From Rhodococcus pseudokoreensis (GTDB lineage: Bacteria; Actinomycetota; Actinomycetes; Mycobacteriales; Mycobacteriaceae), in assembly GCF_017068395.1 (NCBI RefSeq), contig NZ_CP070614.1, forward strand, positions 404,865 to 468,864: a stretch of 64,000 nucleotides of DNA, given 5' to 3'. The first letter of the stretch is position 1. The number at the start of each line of letters is the position of its first letter. This document shows, piece by piece, positions 63,396-64,000 of the stretch. The position numbers and the translations under genes were made by a program. Below the pieces are notes generated by a model. That model ran no database searches. It was not told where the DNA came from and saw nothing but the letters and a program-made list of their open reading frames with translations.

Positions 63396-64000
63396 GTCGA
63401 AGCCTTGTGTAATTGCCGACCTCAGTGCGGTGTTGTCAGTCCTCTCTGCGATTACAGCTGCCCGTTGTAGCACCTCGGAGGACTCAAGGTCTTGCCCCAG
63501 GCCTCGAAGGGCCTCGGCCAAGTGCACCCGCGCCCACCCCTCACCGGTTGGGTTGCCGATCTCCGTGTATTCCGAAACGGAGTCAACGAGCAGTCCGGCT
63601 GCCTGACTGTGTCGGCCAGAGGCGCACGCAATTCGGCCCAATAGATGCTGCGCGGCGACGGTGCCTTCTCGGTTCGAAGCTTGCGTGTTCTCCTGGTTCG
63701 CTCGTTCAGCCAATCGCTCCGCCTCGCTTAGTTCCCCCTTGGTGAAGAGGAGCCTCGCGCGATCTGGAGCAGCGAAAGCGCGATGTTGCGGGTTGCCCTA
63801 CAGCCTCGTTCTGGCGAAGCCGCCTCGCGGAGAGCTGCCTCGGCACCTGCGGTATCGCCACTGGCTTGCCGTATCTCCCCGAGCAGCGAGTTGGCAGCGG
63901 CAAGTGGCGCACTGGCCTCGACTGAAATGAGTAGTGAGAGTGCCTCTTCGCAATCCGCCGCCGCGCCTTCAAGATCGCCAGCGCGTCGTTTCAAGCGTGC
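63375..64000 (-). CDS. TPR-repeat protein, partial at right edge, apparent frameshift
   Basis: Minus-strand tetratricopeptide repeats: GDLEGAAADCEEALSLLISVEA, LGEIRQASGDTAGAEAALREA, LFTKGELSEAERLAERAN, LLGRIACASGRHSQAAGLLVDS and VHLAEALRGLGQDLESSEVLQRA. A one-base shift near 63760 separates the two halves (IALSLLQIARG versus ARLLFTKGEL). The N-terminal part lies outside the window and could be a regulator or STAND-type domain. Ends QVAAN. Confidence 0.65.

Overview
The window looks like accessory DNA, probably part of a large catabolic plasmid, from a GC-rich actinobacterium. Rhodococcus or a close mycolic-acid relative is my best inference. The reasons are GTG starts, long runs of ATGA-overlapping genes, protein families typical of that group (NDMA-type alcohol dehydrogenase, FprB-like ferredoxin reductase, SCP2 and MaoC proteins) and many insertion-sequence (IS) remnants. 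No replication, partition, tRNA or rRNA gene was found.

Layout. 0-0.7 kb: the 3' part of a XylA/CymAb-like monooxygenase reductase. 1.5-5.6 kb: a compact operon of two SCP2-like proteins and five related single-span membrane-anchored helical proteins; this is the most unusual block. 5.6-14 kb: IS wreckage. An IS3 element (7407-12341) is split by a RIT element with three overlapping tyrosine recombinases, beside an IS630 copy with clean ends and decayed IS3, IS4, PucR-regulator and recombinase pieces. 14.3-17.4 kb: a minus-strand acyl-CoA operon (two MaoC-like hydratases, a crotonase, a PaaK-like ligase, a small protein). 17.5-19.8 kb: broken genes and IS701/IS5 remnants.

19.8-32.4 kb: an aromatic catabolic cluster that I read as a p-cymene/p-cumate-type pathway. 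It holds a XylM/CymAa-like methyl hydroxylase and a FadR-type regulator. A plus-strand operon follows: amidohydrolase (probable decarboxylase), LigB-type ring-cleavage dioxygenase, Rieske oxygenase alpha and beta, diol dehydrogenase, a fused relic of hydratase and aldolase, meta-cleavage hydrolase, XylA-like reductase, NDMA-type alcohol dehydrogenase and ferredoxin-fused reductase. The complete lower pathway (hydratase, acylating acetaldehyde dehydrogenase, hydroxy-oxovalerate aldolase, divergent IclR regulator) lies at 46.6-50.4 kb. Together the enzymes could turn an alkyl-substituted toluene into central metabolites. No aldehyde dehydrogenase for the aromatic aldehyde is visible.

32.5-46.6 kb: IS remnants, a heat-shock patch (MerR regulator, Hsp20, broken J-domain gene, CIRCE-like operator), small plasmid-type genes, a frameshifted DUF4407 gene, an IS3 copy and an IS110 copy. 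50.4-53.7 kb: two nested IS elements inserted exactly at the aldolase stop codon. 54-57 kb: a DUF6431-like protein, a secreted nuclease and a secreted small protein. 57.7-64 kb: a defence-like patch with a nuclease-NACHT STAND protein, a nucleotidyltransferase-phosphoesterase pair and a TPR protein running off the edge.

Single-base frameshifts are frequent in IS genes and some other genes. Most look like decay, but raw-read checks would be needed to exclude assembly errors.
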